DNA of 64,000 nucleotides from Asterochloris sp. CNOR1 (GCA_963969365.1 OZ017754.1:2170001-2234000), one strand, 5' to 3'. Numbered from the stretch's first letter, positions 34,463-47,842 are shown. Notes: generated by a model not told the origin, from the sequence alone. Translations and numbers: made by a program.

Positions 34463-35720
34463 CTAGCCAATCGTTGCCTGGAATTGGCTGTTGTTCAGTA
34501 TTTTGATGCGAGCATTCTGGGCTGCCTCCTTGCGCTCAGCGGCAGTGTTGTAGCCCCAGTCAACCAGGTACAGCTGCCAGTGCTCCAGCTCCCTCACTGT
34601 GCAGACCTGCACAGGTGATGCACGGGAGTTATATCAGGGAGAAGGGCAACACCTGTGATTAACCCGCTCTAAGGCGCGGCAGACCTCCAGATGGGCAGAC
34701 AGCAGAGGCAACCTCACCTTGTCAAGTGTGCCAAGTTTGTCCTCCACAAAATGGTACTCGGTGCCAGGATGCTGCTTCTCAAGCTCCACCAAGACATCGC
34801 TTTTAGGATGGCCTGTCTCAGCTGTGCTGAAGATGCGATCAGACAAGGAGCTGATGCCTGCCTTGTCACGCAAGATTGCCTCTGTGAATCGTGCCTGCAG
34901 ACCGCCACCCCTGGTCACAGGGATGCATAGGTGCAGATGCTATCAGGTCTGCATGCATGTCGCACCTGCTTGGTGGTCACAATGTAAAGCTCATGCTGTG
35001 CCTGCAGATGCTGCAGGGCTGCACCCATCCCCTCATAGATCTCATTGGAGGCTAGCCAGCCCTCCAAGTCTTCTGCAATCCACTCATCACGAGTGCCCCC
35101 AAACAGCTCGAGCAGCTGCAGGGACCAATGCTTCTTGAGTCTGCAACACATCGCCACAACAGTGAGGCACATCCCTTACCTGCTGCCTTGTGCAGCCCCA
35201 CTTTTTCATGTACTGCGGCAACAAAGTATGCCAGCTGCTGAGGATGTCCTTGGTCGGAATATGTTCTAGTAGGCACCTAATCTGAATCAAGTTTTCGAAG
35301 CTGCAGCGTGGGTCAGGGTTGCTTGTCAGTGCTCCTGAATTTACCGCTGCAGCTAGACTTGATGTCGCTGTAGCACCGTGGTGTGATCTTGACGAAGCAT
35401 CATGGCCAAGTGATGCATCAGGACAAGCGTCTGCTCAAAGATACTGACCCGGTCTCTATCACAGGGCGCACCACATGCATTTCCTTGAGAACACGTTGCT
35501 TCTCTTGCTGTGCACTGGCGCTGCCAAAGATATCCGGCCAAAGCCTCAGGGCAGCCTGCACAGATTGAAAAGGTTTGCCAGAAGTGACTGAAACCCGGCG
35601 TAAGATGGTCTTCATGGCACACGCACCTTCCAAGAGGTGAGGCTGCTTTCACCCACAGAATCACAGACCACGCCGTCGAAATCAAGGGCCCAAACATGCT
35701 TGCTGCCTGTTCTGCAACCA
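34463..35720 (-). CDS. HAD-like hydrolase (plant/algal type)
   Basis: Minus-strand gene of about six exons. Exon blocks in order: about 35629-35720 (VWALDFDGVVCDSVGESSL, the HAD motif I with DxD nucleophile region), about 35452-35556 (ALRLWPDIF...RPVIETG), about 35187-35300 (FENLIQIRCLLE...), about 34969-35140 (ending ELYIVTTKQ, the motif II Thr/Lys region), about 34718-34893 (ending YHFVEDKLGTLDK, motif III with the acidic pair), and 34463 to about 34609 (WQLYLVDWGYNT, then the stop). The block order matches a plant HAD-superfamily protein that is annotated only generally, so the substrate is unknown. The start is uncertain: a first exon may lie up to 35925, and the N-terminus there could be a transit peptide. 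It lies downstream of, and in the same orientation as, 5-oxoprolinase. Confidence 0.8.
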
Positions 35721-36100
35721 TAGTGAGCCTCACAGAGGTTCTCAGGAAGAAGCCTGCAAAGCTGGAGCAGCAGTGCTGACCCCGAGTGCTGGCCATGACC
35801 GTTGTCTGGGGCAGAGGCCTGCTGGTGCAGGGCCTGCCTGTACAGGGAGATCTCTGAGGATTGCAGCGGCCTTTGGCAGTTGGAGAGCACAGCAATGGCC
35901 GACGGCAGGCTAAGGGCACCTGCATGCTTCCAGTTTCCTGCTTGGCGCCTGAAAGTTTTGGAAGAATACAGAAGAATTCAAACTGAGAACCACCTGGGGT
36001 GGGCTGTAATCAGTCCAACCCATGTGGTGCTGCACTACCGTGAAATCACAGTACATGCTTCAATGAAAAGTGTTTGCCAGTGCTGGCAGAGGGGATGCAG

Positions 36101-39100
36101 TCAGGCCTGCTCTTGTCGAGCTGTCCACTCTGCTGCACTTCCCTTTTGCTGCCCAGCATTGTTATCCACCTTCAGCCGTTTTGGCCCCCGCGCCTTTGAG
36201 GGTGGGTCATCCTGGCCACTATCTTCATCAGGGGTCCCGAACCCACCGCCTCCTGTACACATCAGGAAAGTGCAACTGATGCCAGCTCCCACTTCAAGGC
36301 AGCATGGTCTGAGGCAGAGCAATCCTGAGCCCCACCTGGTGTCAAAATGCGCAACCGGTCCCCTCCCTGGACCTGGGTGGTGGCCTTGGCACCCAAGTTG
36401 ACCACTCGCCCGCTCCGGAGAATTAGCAGGTTCAGGCCCGGCAATGCGCTGCTGCCACCCTCCAACCCAAATGGCCTGGTTGCTCGCCGCTCTGAGAGGA
36501 TGGAAGCAGTCATGGGGCGCAGAAATTCAACCTACAAGAGTTTGGACAAGTGATGGGCTACCTGAAATGCTGAAAAGGTTTCTTCGTGCCCTTTCCAACT
36601 CAGGTACAGGGACTTGCAAATCTGGCAAGCAAGTGAACAGCTTCCCCACTCAATGCCACAGAGCAGCGACCGACTACCTCTCGAATGATGCCATCGCCAC
36701 CCCTGAACTTGCCAGCGCCGCCAGATCCCTCCCGTAAAATGAACTGATGCAGCACCACAGGGTAGCGCCGCTCCAGAATTTCCGGGTCTGTGATCCTGCA
36801 GGGGAGTACGTCAGGCTGCCACAGGCAGCAAGAGGAGATGCCTTGCCGCAGGGAGCATGCAGGCTGCCTTGCTGCACACCTTGCAGTGTCTGGCTCAGCC
36901 CATGAATCGCAGACCATCATCCAGCACATGCTGCCAGAAGCACACTGTTGGCTGCAGCACCCACCTGGTGTTGGTCATATGTGTGTGCACCCCGCTGCGG
37001 CCGTGCCAGCCAGGCCCTGCGCCTGCCCCTCCACAGATGGTCTCATAGTAGCCCATCTGGCTGTCCCCAAAGGTAAAGTTATTCATGCACCCCTGCAGGG
37101 AGGCCAGCAAGCTCCATGCGTGGCTACATGCTCGTATAAGGACGGTGTGCGACCTGTGATGATGCCCCAAAGCTGTCCTGCACTGACCCTGGACCGACAC
37201 TGGCACAGCAGCACCTTCCTGATGTCTTGGACAGACAGGTGCACACCTGGGAGGCCGCAGCAGCAGTGAACGCCTTGAGCACCACATCTGTGATACGCTG
37301 GCTGGTCAGCACGTTGCCTCCAACCACAGCTGCATTTGATGAAGGGCTCAGCATGCTGCCTTCAGGGATCTTGATGGTGATAGGGGTCAGGCAACCCTGC
37401 AGGCACAGCAGGGTCAGTGCAGATTGCTCATAGGGGCCCAGCCACAGCAAGGCGTCTTCAGCTGACTTTCAGGCCTATGCAAGTGCGAAGATGTCATCCA
37501 GCCGCAGCCAGTCAGCACGGCAGCAGGCCGCCACGCACTGCATGCCAGACCTGATTGAGGGGGATCTCCTGCGGCACCATGCAGCGCAGGGCATAAATGA
37601 TCGCTGAGTATGTCACAGCTGGGGGGGCATTGGTGTTGCCAAAGACCTCAGGACCCGTTCCTGCAGGGTGGTACCACACTCCAAGTGATTGGCTGACGCT
37701 TGAGCGAACTGGCTTGATGATCTAATCTGAGCTGTGTGGCTCAGAGGGGACAGAGCGCTTGAACAGCAGGGAGATGCAGTAATGGCCAAGCATGGCAGCC
37801 TGCATGCTGTTGCTGCCGTGCTGCAATCTGGGGCTCGCATCAGAAAATGGCAGCCGACCAATGGACAAGCCGACCTTCAAAGTCAAACAGGGCAGTCTGC
37901 TTGCTGCGGTCAATGGTGACTGCCAGGCAGATGACGGAGCCATCGTCCATCTGGTCCTGAGTGGCCACCGTCCCGACCTCACCCAGGCCCTGCTCCTTGC
38001 TGAAGTCCACCAGCATGTTCCGAACTGCATGGGCAGCATTCTCCTGCACAAGCATGAACAACTCTGAATGGTTGGCCGCCTCCTCACAGTGTGCAGCACG
38101 TCTCCCTCTGCTTCTCTCTTCATCATGCAATGTCGACAAGCTGTTTGCGCAGCTGTGCCCACCACAACCACGTTGCGATACGCAGCAGCACAGGAGCAGG
38201 CCCCACCTGGATGTGGTGCATGTAGGCCTGCACCACCTCCAGCGTGTACTCTTCTATGAGGGCACCCACAAGGCCTATTCCCTTGTTGTTGGCCGCCACT
38301 TGGGCTTTCAGGTCGCTCAGGTTGTCTGAGAGCGCCCTAGTTCCACAGATCCCAGGTATCTGGTCCTTCAGCTTGGCTGGCGCCATCAGCAGATCCGTTA
38401 TGCCCTCCTCCTGCAGGGGCACAGACGCTCCAGATCTGCACCTGTTGCAAGGGCCAGGCAGGCGCTGCAGGAAGGCCTCAGCCTGGGACACATCTTAAGT
38501 TGCTGCACCAGCAGGCAGGCAGAGGTCTCTGAAGTCATCAAGCCCAGGCCTACCTGAAACTTGCCACCGCGCACCAGCTTGAAGGCAATGATGGCGGCCC
38601 CCTCCTCAGTGAGGGAGCGGCTGTTCGGGGGCATGCTGCCGGGGGTGATGCCCCCCACGTCCTGATGGTGTCCCCTGCAGCAGACAGGGGCCAGCGCTTG
38701 CTGCCATGTCATGCACAGTCCTGATCGCCAGGCCTCTACCTGCTCTGGCCACCTGACACGCTGTCTGTATGCTGCTGAAGCGCTCACAAGAGCGGCAGGA
38801 GCCATCTGGTCTGCAGGAATGGCCCACCTTGAGGCAACAAAGAAGACAATTTTGCCCTTGTCAAACACAGGCGTCATCACAGTGATGTCAGGCAGGTGGC
38901 TGCCCCCTGCCCCCTGGGGGTGGTTGGCCACCAGGACGTCCCCCTCATGAAGCCCCTCCTCCCGCCCATCCCCCTTCGTCCAGTAGCGTAGCTGCAGGCA
39001 GCAGCATGGAGAATTCAGGTGGAGGGACGCCAGGTCCATGCCGAGCCCTTCGCAGGGACACAGCTGCAACGTAGTGCCCTGCACTCAACTGCAATGCATG

Positions 39101-42100
39101 AAGCACTGCAGGATGCACAGCTCACGCCTTATTCTTAGACACTCACCTGAAAGCGCACTGCCTCTGACATGGCCCCCAGGTGCACAGGGAGGTGGGGGGC
39201 GTTGGCCACCAGGGACCCGTCCGGCCCAAACATGGCGCATGAGAAGTCCAGGCGCTCTTTGATGTTCACACTGATGCTGGTGCGCTGCAAGGTGCGCCCC
39301 ATCTGCTCGGCGATGCCCATGAACCTGCAGCACAGAGGCCCACATCAACTTGCAGGCAGGGCTGCCCTAGCAGTCCAGGGCAGGGCTGGCGCCTCTGCCG
39401 CGGCTGCGATGCGATTTTGCAGACCACTCATCTGTTTGGCTCTGCAGTGCTGCTTGATGGCAGCTGTCCCTGCAGCGGCACGCACAGGCCTGCCCGGCAA
39501 CAGGTGCTGACCTGTGAGAGAAGATGGCCAGCTGGATGGGGTCGCACTCTGTCAAGAGGTCCTTCTTGCTCTTCTGCTCGCTGCGCACGTCCAGTCGGAT
39601 GTCTCGGTTGGCAGTGATGGAGGCCCTGCAAAGAGGCTCCACCACGACTGTGCTGATGTCATCGATCAGTATGGCAGGGCCAGGCACCTCGTGGCCTGGG
39701 TGCAGATCCTTGAGAAGATAGGCTGGCGTGTCCTGTCGGCCACCCACCTGCAGCAGGGCAGCAGGCAGCCTGTCGTGGCTCTGAGGAATCTGCATGCTCT
39801 CATGAAACGTGTGACAGCCCAGATGCTGTGCAGACAAGACTGCAGGCTGCCTTCCAGGGTGCCCAGCAGACAGCCTGGACACCAGCAGGGCGCAGTCACC
39901 TCAAAGTAGGCAGACGCTGTCTTCGCCCTTGGGGGCAGCTTGCCAGGCTCCTTGCTCATGGTCCCTGCCTCCGGATGAGGGACCGCCTGCACAATGCTTG
40001 AGGTTGAGCAGGAGCACAGGAAGTGAGACAAGCGCTGACCCAGGTGCTGACACTTTGTGATACAGACAGCACGTGTAGCTCAAAGCCAGCATGGCATGCA
40101 CACTGGTTGTGCTTGCACGGCACAGCGTGCGATACCTTGCCAGTGGCACGGATTCGCAGGTCGTCCACGAAGATGCTCCTGTCCTCCAAAACAAAACCAA
40201 ACTCCCGCCTGTACGTGTCCTCAAAAGCCTGCAGGGCACCAGGCCTGCAGTGAGACCTGGACGTTGCTATGCAGAAGAGTAGCATGCAGGAGAGCACGCC
40301 CAGTACCATAATTGCTGCAGCAGCAAGAGCTAAGAGCGCCGCCTGGTCTCAGCAGAAGGGCAGCAGCCCTCATAGGTTGGGGGAGACTGCCTAGGGAGCT
40401 TACACCAAAGCCTGGGTGCTTGAAAAGCCATGTTGCCACCTGGCTCGCCAGCAGTGAAGTGTGAAAGCCCAGCCAGCTCAGCAGGAACAGGAAGGTGTAC
40501 ACACCTCGGCAAAGCTGTCGTGGCTGGTGCCCTTGCACTGGGTCATGACTGCCACATCTGTGCCATCATAGCGCAGGTTCAAAAAGCGCTCAATGTTGAC
40601 TTGGTCTTCCTTGAAGCCCTGCAGGCAGAGCATAGCATCGGGCAATGTGAGGTCCCTCCCAATATCCCGTCTGCAGAGCAGCCCCTCTCACTCCAGCCGC
40701 TGCACTGAAGACCTGGTTGCTTTGGCGCCATCAACAAAGGTCATCACACCTCCTGCTGACCTGCGGTCACCTGATTGATCAACCGCTCTCTGCCTCTTTT
40801 CTGCAGAGCCTCCAAGCGCTGATTGAGCCCAGCAATGGAGTCCTTACTCAGTGCTTCAGCAGCCGGTTCCTGCAGCAGCCGCTTGAGGTGACTGAAGGTC
40901 GGCAGCAGGAATGCCAGCAGCACCTCAGTGAATCAGCGAATGCGGCTCAGTGACAAGGCAGCAGGGCCCAGCAGAAGTCTTTGCAGACTGCTCTCATGAG
41001 CATGCATGCTGCAGTAGAAAATGCACCTGCTCCTCGGCAACAACATCTGCCAGCCCGATGCCCACAGCAGACAGGATGCCTGAGTACTGGTGGATGAAGA
41101 TGGTCTTCATGCCCAGGCTGCGGGCGATGGCGCAGGCGTGCTGCCCGCCAGCCCCTCCGAAGCAAGCCAGTACATGAGCTGCCACATCGTAGCCCTTCAT
41201 CTGAGTCAGCGCGCGGATGGGGCGGCACATGGTCTCGTTGGCCACCATGATGAAGCCCATGGCCACCTGCAGCAGGACTGTGGTATGTCTGCAAGATGCT
41301 GCACATAGTCACATGTCAAATCGCCTGGGCTGAGCCCTGACATCAACGTGCACCCGGTGTGTCTGTTTTCTCAGCGCAGCTGCCAAGCAGCCCAGTGTGG
41401 TGCAGGGTGACCAACACCCCTGCTGCTGTGGCAGCCTCAGCCATTGCCCTGATGCAGGCAGAGCCCCATGCACTGCCTGTAGCAATGCTGCCAGCCAGGC
41501 AGACCACTGCACCTGCACCACTGTGCATTTGACATCGACACCTTCCCTCAGCAGCTGCAGCTGCCAACAAAGCAGGTAAGCCCCATCTTTTGCACTGCTG
41601 ACCTCGTCCACACTCTTTTCTGGCTGCCCCGCAGACTTGGCCTGCTGGTTGACCTGTGCAGTGATGTCCTGCATAGCCTCCTGAGCAGCGGCGGTGTCAA
41701 GGGATTCGTTCTCGCTTGGCCCAAAGATATTAGGGAAGAACTCGGGCAGGATGCGCCCGAGCACCAGATTGGCGTCTGTGATGGCCAAGTGGCCACCCTT
41801 TCTGCAAAGTCAGTTGTCAGGGAGCCTGAAGCGAGGGTGGCCTGCTAGATTTGGTCAAACAGATCATGCGTGGCAGGGTTGCTGACTGAAAAGCACATTG
41901 CACTGCGCATGTCAGGCAGCCTGCTGCCTCACCCTCAGCCGTCTGCCGGGCACGCCCCCAAACTGCTTGCAAGCATGTGCGCAGCTTGCAGCAACTGACA
42001 AGAAGCAGGCTCACCTGTAGCACACAGGTCCGGGGTGGGCGCCTGCAGACTCTGGCCCAACCTTGAAGACGCCAGCTGAAAACGAGAGGCAAGATCCTCC

Positions 42101-44351
42101 CCCTGCTGCTACAGTGTTGATATCCAGTTGAGGGGCCTGGATTGTCACACCTGCAGACCAGTGGACCCTTGATATGCCACTGCAGCAAGGGCAGGACTGC
42201 ACCTTGCAAGGAGACTGCAGCCGCAGGGTGCGAAAGCTGCATGTCCACAAGTAATAGCGCAGAGCTTGCCATCAGCATGACAGGCACAGTCAGCTGATGT
42301 GACCTGACCTGCTGTTGTGCTCTCAAAGACATGCTCATATGTGCCAGCAAAGCGGGAGACATCTGTTGAAGTTCCACCCATGTCAAATCCAATGATCTGC
42401 TGGCTGCTAGGGCAGCCCTGCCACTTTGTGGTGAGAGCGTAGCCAACATACCTGCAGCAGGGGCACCTGTCACCCTGGTTGCACCAGGAACTTGAGCTAA
42501 GAGCGCAGCTGGACCCAGAAATGACATGCTTCTGCCGGCATGCGTGGCAGGTGATGGGAGCAGGCAGCAGGTGTCTGGGGTTGGCAAAATAACAGGCAAC
42601 TGTCTGCAAGCACAGGCTTACCCGCCAGCCGGCCCTGACAGGATGGCTTTGTGACCAGAGAACTGATCCACCGGGGCCAGCCCGCCATCTGACTGCATAA
42701 ACGAGAGCTGTACCCTCGACAGATCCCCGAAACCTGACTCAAAGGCCTTGATATACCTGCAGAGTAAGGCAGAAGAGATGCTGGCCTGTGAACTAGCTGC
42801 TGTCCTGCCAACCTCAAGCAAGGTCATAGACCCCAGTGCCAGGCCTGAAGTAGCTTGAACTTGGTCCATTCTTCACCTCATGATGTGAGGCGTCAAGTAG
42901 GCATCTGCACAGGCAGTGAAGCCTCGAGGCACCATTTTGACCATGGACATGACCACCGAGGACAGGCTGATCTGCTGGAAGCCCATCTCCTTGGCCAGGC
43001 TGCCCACCAATTTCTCGTGGTCGGGGAAGATGGCTGCATGCTTCAGTACCACTGCCAGGCTTTTTATGCCCTCGTCTAGCACCGCCTGCACTGGGCAGCA
43101 GCATACGCTGTGACGCGTCAGCAAGAGTTAGCAGCAGATGCAGTGCGCAGATGCAGGACAGGGGACCAGGCTCAGCCTGCCGGGTGGGCCTGAGCACAGG
43201 CTGCGGCCTGCAGCACCCTGCTAGTGAGGTTGCAGTGGGAAGCAACAGGCTGTGCTCCCAGCTGCCAAGCATCGTGCCTGCGCCGCAGATGGCTGGTGCA
43301 AGAGGTAGGACCTGCAGAGCTTGTCGCAGAGCATCCAGGTCGGGCTTGCGTCGGACCACCACACTCTCCCCTGTCACGCACTCCACAATCTCCCCCTTCA
43401 GGGGAAAGGCTTGGCTGTCCTTCTCTGGCTGCTGGCCTGCACGCTTGCCCGCCTCCTTGCCCAGGGGCAGCACGACCTGCAGCGCAGGCCTTCAGCACTC
43501 CTTGCCAGCCTCCTGCTGCAGGCTGAGCAAGTTCCCCAGTCTAGTCTCAGGGAACAAGCAGCGCGTTGGGTGTGGCTGATGAGAAGCAGCCCATCTGCGG
43601 GCAGCTGGCCACTGGGTCATGCATGTGCCTGGCAGCTGTCCAGTTCCAACATGCAGCAGAGGCCCCACCTGCTCGTCCACCTCCACCACCCGGGCGTACA
43701 GCACGTCTGGCAGCTTGATCTGGAGGTCAAAGATGCGAGGCCGCGCCTGGTTGCCAATGTGCAGCAGGTCCCGGAAGCCCTTACTGGTCACCAGGGCACA
43801 GCGCTCCCCCTTGCGCTCCAGCAGGGCATTAGTGGCCACCTGCAGATCACATCGGCTTCATGCCAGGCTCTGAATCTGTGTCGTGATGGGGGAAGCAGAG
43901 GCAAATCTCTGACTGTGGTGTACAGTAGCTTCTGCACACCGCACATGGGCCTCAGCTCACAGTGGTGCCCATCCTGATGCTCTCGATCTGGCTGGTGTCC
44001 AGGGGCTCCTCTCTGGGGTGCCTGCTGCCTGTTACCTCCTCCAGGATGCGCCTGATGCCCTCCCGCGGTGCATCTGAGTAATTCCCAGGGTCCTCGGAGA
44101 GGAGCTTGATGGCCCTGCACAGACAGAAGGCACCGCTGCCGCTGTCAGGTAGATCAGCTATGCAGAGACAGCAGCACTTGCCCACCTTTGTGTCACGCCC
44201 CCTGTCTCATCAGGGATCTGCAATGCATGCAGCATGCATGAGGTGCGCACATTATGATGAGCAGCACATCACATGCAGGGCTGCTTGCCTCAGCAAACAC
44301 ATCGGTGAAGGTCCCTCCCCTGTCAATGCTGAAACGAAGTTTTCGAGTCAT
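36101..44351 (-). CDS. OXP1: 5-oxoprolinase, ATP-dependent (about 26 exons)
   Basis: Cleaves 5-oxoproline to glutamate with ATP, closing the glutathione degradation cycle in the cytosol. Exon 1 (44289-44351) encodes [21 protein letters not shown] with the hydantoinase-A phosphate-binding motif. Later blocks run colinear with the plant enzyme: IRMGTT (about 43970), [10 protein letters not shown] (43840), [12 protein letters not shown] and LSGPAGG (42620-42760), [14 protein letters not shown] (42380), [11 protein letters not shown] (42110), [19 protein letters not shown] (41120). The hydantoinase-B half follows: [16 protein letters not shown] (39320), [15 protein letters not shown] (38900), [11 protein letters not shown] (38640), [15 protein letters not shown] (38290), [14 protein letters not shown] (37310), [17 protein letters not shown] (37060), and LTPGGGGFG across the last intron. 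The C-terminus extends about 40 residues past the usual end and has a basic patch (GPKRLK). Intron 1 has a GC donor. Exon borders were read by eye and small ones may be off. Confidence 0.93.
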
Positions 44352-45387
44352 GAGTCTGCGAACTTGCAAAGTTACAGACCGAGACCTATTAGTAATGTCA
44401 TGCTTCTCAGAGTTCTGAAAGCTCCGTGCATGTGCCCCTCAGGACTTGATTGTCCACAGTCATGGGGGGCGAACACGGATCTGTTGAGTCTCAGCACAGC
44501 CTGGCTTCCAGTCTTTCCACCATAATCTGTGTGGCTGCAGGTTGGCTACGCGCTGTCCAAGAGGGTCTGCTAACCTTTGAGAGGCTTAGGATGCCCGGCC
44601 ACAGCACTGGAAGCTTCCCATGAAGCTGCCTTTGTCTGTGCAGCTGGGGGGTGTCTATAGGTGACGCAGCAATGGCTGCAGTCGATTGGCTGCCAGCCAG
44701 ACAGGGACAACTGGGAGGTAGCAGACTAGGTGGGGCACCTAAGTGTCCTGCAGTGAGCATGCCAGGAAATCGCGCCAGAATGGGGGATGGCAATACCTGG
44801 TGATGGGCGACTTGTTCGTTTGCGTCAGCCTGTGAACAAGCCTTTGGAAATGCTACAGCAGTGGCAGCCTCCTTGCCCCTGGCGGTATAATTTCACATGT
44901 TAGGGTGCAGCAGCAAAACTTCTGCTGAGCAGCAGAGGCCCAGATGCCTTACCTGGCAGCAACAGGTCTCAGTGCCCCTTGTCGCCCAAGAAATACCACC
45001 ACGCCTTACCTGTACACGATCCTGCCATCTCAACTTGTTCAGACACCAGAGCACTGGCCATTGTTGTGACTGTGTGGGATGAGTTTCTGTGCACTGTTGC
45101 CACAGATGGTCTTTATGCACATGAGCAAGCTATAAGGCCCTCAACACCAGCTGTGCAGCCTTGGCCATCAGCATGCTCACGCTGTGCAGATGAGCGCTGC
45201 CGCACTGCTTGAAGACAGTCTTCTGCTGTGGACTCAGGTCTTACATGAATGAATACTTTTGACATGGGAAAGGGGGCATGCCGCAGTGAGAGCTCGTTTC
45301 CTGCCCATCCTTCCGCCTTAACCACTCCCATCCACCCTAGCTCTGAGGTGCGCATGTGCATAGCATGAGGGCATGACAGGGCAGGGC
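44352..45387. other. Intergenic between 5-oxoprolinase and RACK1
   Basis: About 1 kb. It should hold the 5-oxoprolinase promoter and the RACK1 3' untranslated region. A minus-strand TGTAA lies at 45241-45245, about 143 bases past the RACK1 stop. I see no convincing coding exon or RNA gene. Confidence 0.6.
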
Positions 45388-47504
45388 TCAGATTGCACGG
45401 CCAACACCCCACACACGGATCTGGCCGTCGGTGTAGCCACCGTACAGGGTGGAGCCGTCAGCTGACCAGCTCACTGAGACACAGTAGTGCTGCTGAGCCT
45501 TGCGGCCAGTAGGCTCAAACTGGGGCTTCAGCTCGTCCACCACAGACTTGCTCTCCAAGTCCCAGATCTACAGAGGAAGCACATCACTTGATGGTGGCAC
45601 AGCAAATACTAGCATGCAGCAGCACTGACTGGAGCAACAGGATTATCTGCAGTCTCTGCTGCCGAACGCAACATGATTCCCATCAGCACTGCACTGAATG
45701 TGTCCTGCACAAGACCAGTCAGGCTGGCAGCCCACCTTGATGACCTGCTGGGTGGCAGCCACCAGCCAGTAGCGGTTGGGGGAGAAGCACAGGGCGTGAA
45801 TGACGTCCCCAGCGTCCAGGCTGTACAGGCGCTTGCCCTCTGCCAGGTCCCACAGCATGGCAACCCCATCCTGCAGGCATGGGGGTGCAGGGCTTGAGGA
45901 ACAACAAGACAATAAATGCTAGCAGTTCCGAGCCCACCGCACACTTTTGAATTGAGGTGCAGCTAGCAGCAACAGCAGGCAGGTCTGTATACAGGGATTG
46001 CTGGGGCCTCTGGCTTGCCCCCTCAGTGTGCAGGGACAGCGCACCTTGCCACCAGAGGCGCACAGAGAGCCGTCAGGGGACACGGTGACAGTGTTGATGT
46101 AGCCAGTGTGGCCAACCAGGCTGCTACGCAGCTTGCAGTTGGTCAGGTTCCACACCTGCAGCAGTAGTGGCACTGCAGCTTCACACTTGCAATTACTCTG
46201 CAGCAGATGTTAAATCAGGCAAAAGCCAGGTGCAGGCAATACTGCGGCCAGTCAGGTGTAAGCAACAGCCAGGCGCGGCAAGACGACCCGACAATGTTCC
46301 AGCAGGGCCCAGAGGCAAAGCGAAGACTCCAGCAAAAGTGCAGGCAGCCAGTAGGGGAATTCAAGCACTATCCAGGTGCAGAAATCACGGCCAGAGCAAC
46401 AACAGTAGCCTACCTTGACCAGCTTGTCCCACCCAGCTGACACAATGATGGGGTTGTTGGTCACAGGGCTGAAGCGTACGCAGGAGACCCACTCCGTGTG
46501 GCCGTCAGGCTCGCCAATGGTGTATTTGCACTCTCCCAGGGTGTTCCACAGCTTGATGGTGCGGTCGCGGGAGCCTGACACAATCTGCAGGCAGGGTATG
46601 AGTTGGACATGAGGCCGGCCAGGGCCACCATCACAGCAGACGGCACGCAGCAGGGAGCAAATGGGCCTTCCAGAGCATGCCCAGCCTGCAGACTCAACAC
46701 AGGCAGTGCAGCGCTGCTGGTCTGTGGTGCTGCCTTAGCTCTGCTAAAGGCGCACGAACAGGCCAGAGTGGAAAGCAGAGACAGACCACGACAGGCAGCA
46801 AATATAGTCAGATGCAGCGCTTGTCTGTAAGTGCCATACATGCAGAGCCTGGGATCGAGCGGTGCAAGTAGTCTACCTGGCGGTTGTCCACCGAAAAGGC
46901 CACGCTCAGCACATCTTTCTGGTGCCCAATGAAGCGACGGGTGGTGTTCCCAGTGTTCAGGTCCCACAGGCGCAGGGTCCCGTCCCAGGACCCTGACAGG
47001 GCAAACTGGCCATCAGAGGAAATCACCACATCCTGCAAAACAGAGATCCAGCCTGATTTCCTGCCGAGCACTGTGATCCCGCAGCGCGTCAGTTCAGCAA
47101 AGCAGATGCTGTAGGACGGCTGCCACAGGGACACAGTAAAGCAGCAAGCAGAGCTTGGACCTACCTGCACGAAATGGCTGTGGCCCCTCAGGGCCCGCCT
47201 GGCATAACCATAGTTGTTGCCCTCCTCCCTGGTCAGCTGCCACACGACCACAGTCTTGTCCCTGCATGGACGATCATGAGTTAGCCACAGGATTCAGCCA
47301 TGCTCGTTTATAAATCTGCAGGGTGGGCATGGCTGCCCCCATATGCTGTGGCTGCAGCTGTGATCCAATGCAGCCCTCGCCAGCATGCGCCCACCTGGAG
47401 GCGGACAGGATGGTGTCGGAGTTGGGGTCCAAAGGGGTGGCAATGGAGGTGACCCAGTCTCTGTGGCCCTCCAGAGTGCCGCGGAGAGAAAGAGACTCCG
47501 CCAT
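45388..47504 (-). CDS. RACK1: RACK1, WD40 ribosome-associated scaffold
   Basis: Beta-propeller protein bound to the 40S subunit near the mRNA exit, and a scaffold for kinase signalling; conserved across eukaryotes. Seven exons: 47395-47504, 47165-47261, 46877-47032, 46414-46584, 46045-46155, 45736-45870, 45388-45567. They total 960 bases, a 319-residue product, the normal family length. All introns are GT-AG. The protein begins [20 protein letters not shown] and has seven WD repeats with the expected GH...WD pairs, for example [32 protein letters not shown] and [14 protein letters not shown] at the end. The basic RACK1 ribosome-contact region is present in the first repeats. It is divergently arranged with the large gene starting at 47843. 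Confidence 0.97.
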
Positions 47505-47842
47505 GACCGAGGTGGGCTCTGCAAGAGCGGATCGCAGCTGGCGCAGGGAGATTGCAAGGCGGCTTGCAGACCTAAAACTCCATTGCCCTCATGTCTTGCT
47601 TTGACTCAATCATGCAGTTCTCTGCAGCGGCACAAGAGGTGCAAGCAAAATGCCGTACGATCATGATGGGGAAAGACGCTCTCTCCTGAGAGTCCATGGG
47701 TTTCCCTCGCCGTGATGGACTTCAGGTGATGCGCAGGAGAAGCAGGCCAGAGATCTGAGAGCAGAGGAGCTTGTGCATTGCATTCCCTTTCACCCTGAAG
47801 CTCTGCACCTGCGGCGCATTTCCTGGCAAGCTCTTTGCCAAA
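47505..47842. promoter_or_regulatory. Divergent promoter region, RACK1 and the 47843 gene
   Basis: Only 338 bases separate the two start codons, so both promoters and 5' leaders must share it. No TATA box is evident. RACK1 is normally expressed strongly with ribosomal protein genes, which suggests a strong bidirectional element here. Confidence 0.55.

Noticed and set aside
35353-35925. 190-codon minus-strand open frame overlapping the HAD gene
   Set aside because: It is out of frame with the HAD motif exons. Its upstream part could contribute a first exon, but the rest is a shadow.
44491-45412. Minus-strand open frames between 5-oxoprolinase and RACK1
   Set aside because: They are short, cysteine-rich translations without splice context or family resemblance, consistent with untranslated and promoter sequence.
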